Source of the DNA: Acidimicrobiales bacterium
Lineage (GTDB): Bacteria; Actinomycetota; Acidimicrobiia; Acidimicrobiales; VFJN01
Assembly: GCA_016936035.1 (NCBI GenBank)
Contig: JAFGPU010000506.1
Coordinates: forward strand, 1-7,875
Direction: 5' to 3'
DNA length: 7,875 bases
The notes under the pieces were generated by a model that saw only the letters and a program-made list of their open reading frames with translations, was not told where the DNA came from and ran no database searches. Made by a program: the position numbers and the translations under genes. Numbering within the stretch: position 1 is the stretch's first letter; every line of letters begins with the position of its first letter. This document shows, one piece after another, positions 6,066 through 7,875 of this stretch.

Positions 6066-6536
6066 TCAGCTGCGCCCACGGGCGTCGGTGCGAGGGTCGC
6101 GCGGGCTCGCCCCCACGGACGGCCGGTCGTCGACGTCCTGGGTCTCGCCTTCGAGCTCCGGCTGGCGCCCACCGAGGTACAGGGCCATACCGGTGCCACC
6201 GGCCAGCGCCCCGGCCAGCGCGGCGACGGCCAGCCGCCACCCCAGGGCCAGGCCACCCCAGCCGATCAGTCCCAGCGGCAGGAAGAGCACGGCCCCCACG
6301 AGAGCGCCGGCCAGCGAGCCCATGACCAGGCCCTTCCACTGGGCGTCCGTCATCGGCCCCAGGCCGGGACCGACCCACGACTCGGCGGCCTCGTCCTGCT
6401 GCTCCCGGCGCAGCACGTCCCGGTCGACGGTGCGGGCGTCCGGACCGGTGGCGTACTTGCGGTCGCCCGGTGCCGGCTCGGTGTGCTCGTCGACCGCGCG
6501 TGCGGTTCTCTCCCTCAGCCTCGATCGGCGGTTCAT
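6066..6536 (-). CDS. Small two-helix glycine-zipper membrane protein, function unknown
   Basis: A 156-residue protein. Residues 1-67 are hydrophilic and charged (an Arg-rich start, then EQQDEAAESWVGPG). Two hydrophobic helices follow, about 68-92 and 101-122, joined by a short glycine-rich turn. The first carries the glycine zipper GSLAGALVGAVL (Gly73, 77, 81) and the second AGALAGGTG. The tail from about 123 is polar and acidic. Both ends probably face the same side, likely the cytoplasm, given the charged N-terminus. No family is recognised; glycine-zipper proteins of this size occur among stress-induced membrane proteins, but that is only an analogy. The ATG at 6536 has no clear SD; a sigma-B-like promoter ends 9 nt before it. 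It is divergent from the kinase gene, and a hairpin follows its stop. Confidence 0.8.
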   Translation of the reverse strand: MNRRSRLRERTARAVDEHTEPAPGDRKYATGPDARTVDRDVLRREQQDEAAESWVGPGLGPMTDAQWKGLVMGSLAGALVGAVLFLPLGLIGWGGLALGWRLAVAALAGALAGGTGMALYLGGRQPELEGETQDVDDRPSVGASPRDPRTDARGRS

Positions 6537-6545
6537 GCCCGCGGT

Positions 6546-6571
6546 CTACCCCGACGACGACCCGCGAAACG
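6546..6571 (-). promoter_or_regulatory. Candidate sigma-B/SigF-like promoter of the membrane-protein gene
   Basis: Read on the minus strand, CGTTTC (6571-6566), a 14-nt spacer and GGGTAG (6551-6546) match the stress-sigma pattern GTTTC / GGGTA. The -10 ends 9 nt before the ATG at 6536, the same distance as at the 86-aa gene, so a leaderless or near-leaderless transcript is expected. Confidence 0.45.
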
Positions 6572-6638
6572 GCCCCGTGCGCCTGGCCGGACCGCGCGAC
6601 GAGCGCTCTCGGGGGCGCACGGCGGCCCGAGCGGGGCG

Positions 6639-6663
6639 GGTTGACGGCGCGACCGACGGGTAG
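6639..6663 (+). promoter_or_regulatory. Candidate promoter of the kinase gene, sigma-B-like or housekeeping
   Basis: GGTTGA (6639-6644), a 13-nt spacer and GGGTAG (6658-6663) end 10 nt before GTG 6674, mirroring the divergent promoter (GGGTAGGAC here, GGGTAGACC there). The same bases can be read as TTGACG (6641-6646) with TAGGAC (6661-6666), but that 14-nt spacer is too short for a normal housekeeping promoter. AGGA at 6662-6665 could instead act as an SD, 8 nt from the start, which would need a promoter further upstream. Confidence 0.35.
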
Positions 6664-6673
6664 GACTCGTCGC

Positions 6674-7875
6674 GTGCTGAGCCAGGGTGACGTCGTCGAC
6701 GAGCGCTACCAGGTGGGAGGCCTGCTCGGGCGTGGGGGCATGGCCGACGTGTTCCGTGCCACCGACACGGCGACCGGCGGGGCCGTGGCGCTGAAGGTGC
6801 TGCGAGTGCCCGAGGGCGACAACGCCCGCCGGTTCCGCTCCGAGGCCGACACGCTCGGCCGCCTGGACCATCACGGCCTGGTGCGGCTGCACGGCAGCGG
6901 CACCCACGACGGCCTGCCCTACCTCGTGCTCGACCTGGCGGACGGCCCGACGCTGGCGCACGTGCTCGCCGACGGACCGCTCGGGTTCGATCGCACCCTC
7001 CCGGTGGGCGCCCAGGTGGCCGAGGCGCTGGCGCACGCCCATGCCCTCGGCGTGGTGCATCGCGACGTCAAGCCCTCGAACATCCTGTTCGACGGGACGG
7101 GTCGGGCGCGCCTCGCCGACTTCGGCATCGCCCGCCTGGCCGACGCCCCCGGCGTCACCGGCACGGGCTTCGTCATCGGCAGCGCCCCGTACCTGGCGCC
7201 GGAGCAGGTCGAGGGCCGGCGTGCCACCCCGGCCGCCGACGTGTACGCCCTCGGCCTGGTGCTCGTCGAGTGCCTCAGCGGGAACCCGTGCTATCGAGGG
7301 AACCAGGCCGAGGTCGCCGTGGCTCGACTGAGTCGTGCCCCAGTCGTGCCGCCCGAGGCGCCCGCGTGGCTGCACGACGTGCTCGTGGCCATGACCGCAC
7401 GCGATCCGGGTCGCCGCCCGCGCGCCGACGCGGTGGCGGCCGCCCTGCGGGGTCGCACGAGCGAACCCGCGGTGCCCACGACCGCCCCCGTCCCGGTGGT
7501 GCTCCCGGTGACACCCCGGCCGAGCGCCGGCCCTCGACCCGAGAGGACCCGCCGTCATCGGGTCGTGGCGCGTCACCGGCCCGCGACGCCCCGCACCGCT
7601 GGCCGCATCGCCACCGCGGCCGCCGCCGTCATCGGGGCACTCGCTGCGGCGACATTGGCCGTGGGCGACGGCACCGACCCGTCGACACCGCGGGCTCGGA
7701 CGGCAGGTGCCGTCGCGACGACGGCGCCGTCAGCGCCGCCGGCCGCGGCGGCCGCGGACCGGCCGCTCGATCGGTCCGTCGCGTCCCGCCAGGATGCGGC
7801 CGACGCCACACCGCCGCCGACCGGGTCCGGTTCCGCCGAGGCACCGACGGCTCCCGCGGCCCCGGAGACGACGGC
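6674..7875 (+). CDS. Hanks-type Ser/Thr protein kinase, membrane-anchored (3' truncated)
   Basis: The frame from GTG 6674 stays open to the right edge (400 codons). The kinase domain covers about residues 10-260: glycine loop LGRGGMADVF (18-27), Lys41 in VALKVL, catalytic HRDVKPSN (129-136), DFG (149-151), and GSAPYLAPE (169-177) closing the activation segment. All catalytic residues are present, so it should be active. A basic, Pro-rich juxtamembrane stretch (about 261-310) leads to one hydrophobic helix (about 311-331). After it comes an Ala/Pro/Thr-rich, probably disordered extracytoplasmic part that runs off the window. This is the PknB-like layout, but no PASTA or other sensor domain is seen before the edge. 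GTG 6674 is chosen because the kinase fold begins directly after it. It is divergent from the membrane-protein gene, and its substrates are unknown. Confidence 0.94.
   Translation, partial: MLSQGDVVDERYQVGGLLGRGGMADVFRATDTATGGAVALKVLRVPEGDNARRFRSEADTLGRLDHHGLVRLHGSGTHDGLPYLVLDLADGPTLAHVLADGPLGFDRTLPVGAQVAEALAHAHALGVVHRDVKPSNILFDGTGRARLADFGIARLADAPGVTGTGFVIGSAPYLAPEQVEGRRATPAADVYALGLVLVECLSGNPCYRGNQAEVAVARLSRAPVVPPEAPAWLHDVLVAMTARDPGRRPRADAVAAALRGRTSEPAVPTTAPVPVVLPVTPRPSAGPRPERTRRHRVVARHRPATPRTAGRIATAAAAVIGALAAATLAVGDGTDPSTPRARTAGAVATTAPSAPPAAAAADRPLDRSVASRQDAADATPPPTGSGSAEAPTAPAAPETT

Noticed and set aside
1..7875. Mobile elements, CRISPR arrays, tRNA/rRNA genes, attachment sites, defence genes
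   Set aside because: Reading both strands showed no direct-repeat arrays, transposase or integrase motifs, or RNA-gene signatures; base composition looks even throughout.

Overview
The window is very GC-rich (above 70% by eye, with G/C-dominated third codon positions). It uses many GTG starts, and several genes lack a leader with a ribosome binding site. This suggests a high-GC actinobacterium; an Acidimicrobiia-like lineage is a guess. No rRNA, tRNA, CRISPR, insertion sequence or phage gene is visible, so it reads as ordinary chromosome.

Layout. (1) Positions 1-2544, plus strand: a tightly coupled stressosome operon. It holds the 3' end of an rsbR-type STAS gene, rsbS, rsbT, an rsbX-like PP2C phosphatase and an rsbU-like PP2C phosphatase. 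The last four genes are joined by start/stop overlaps. No rsbV, rsbW or sigma-factor gene follows. (2) Positions 2596-3175, minus strand: a small putative zinc-binding protein (86 aa) and a doubtful acidic 82-aa ORF that contains a perfect 16-bp inverted repeat. (3) Positions 3212-5860, minus: a large LuxR-family ATPase regulator (LAL/MalT type) with TACGTA motif pairs at both ends. (4) Positions 6066-6536, minus: a small two-helix glycine-zipper membrane protein with a strong hairpin after its stop. (5) Positions 6674 to the right edge, plus: a Hanks-type Ser/Thr protein kinase, cut by the window after its transmembrane segment.

How the parts may work together. The stressosome senses stress. 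RsbT phosphorylates RsbS and RsbR, is released, and activates RsbU; RsbX resets the complex. In the classic pathway this ends in release of a sigma-B-type factor. That factor is not in view, but three genes here (the 86-aa protein, the membrane protein and the kinase) carry candidate sigma-B/SigF-like promoters. Each has a GTT-containing -35, a spacer of about 15 nt and a GGGTA -10, and each -10 ends 9-10 nt before the start codon. The window may therefore hold both the signalling module and some of its target genes. This is the most interesting reading, and it is inferred from sequence pattern alone. I see no clearly new molecular system.
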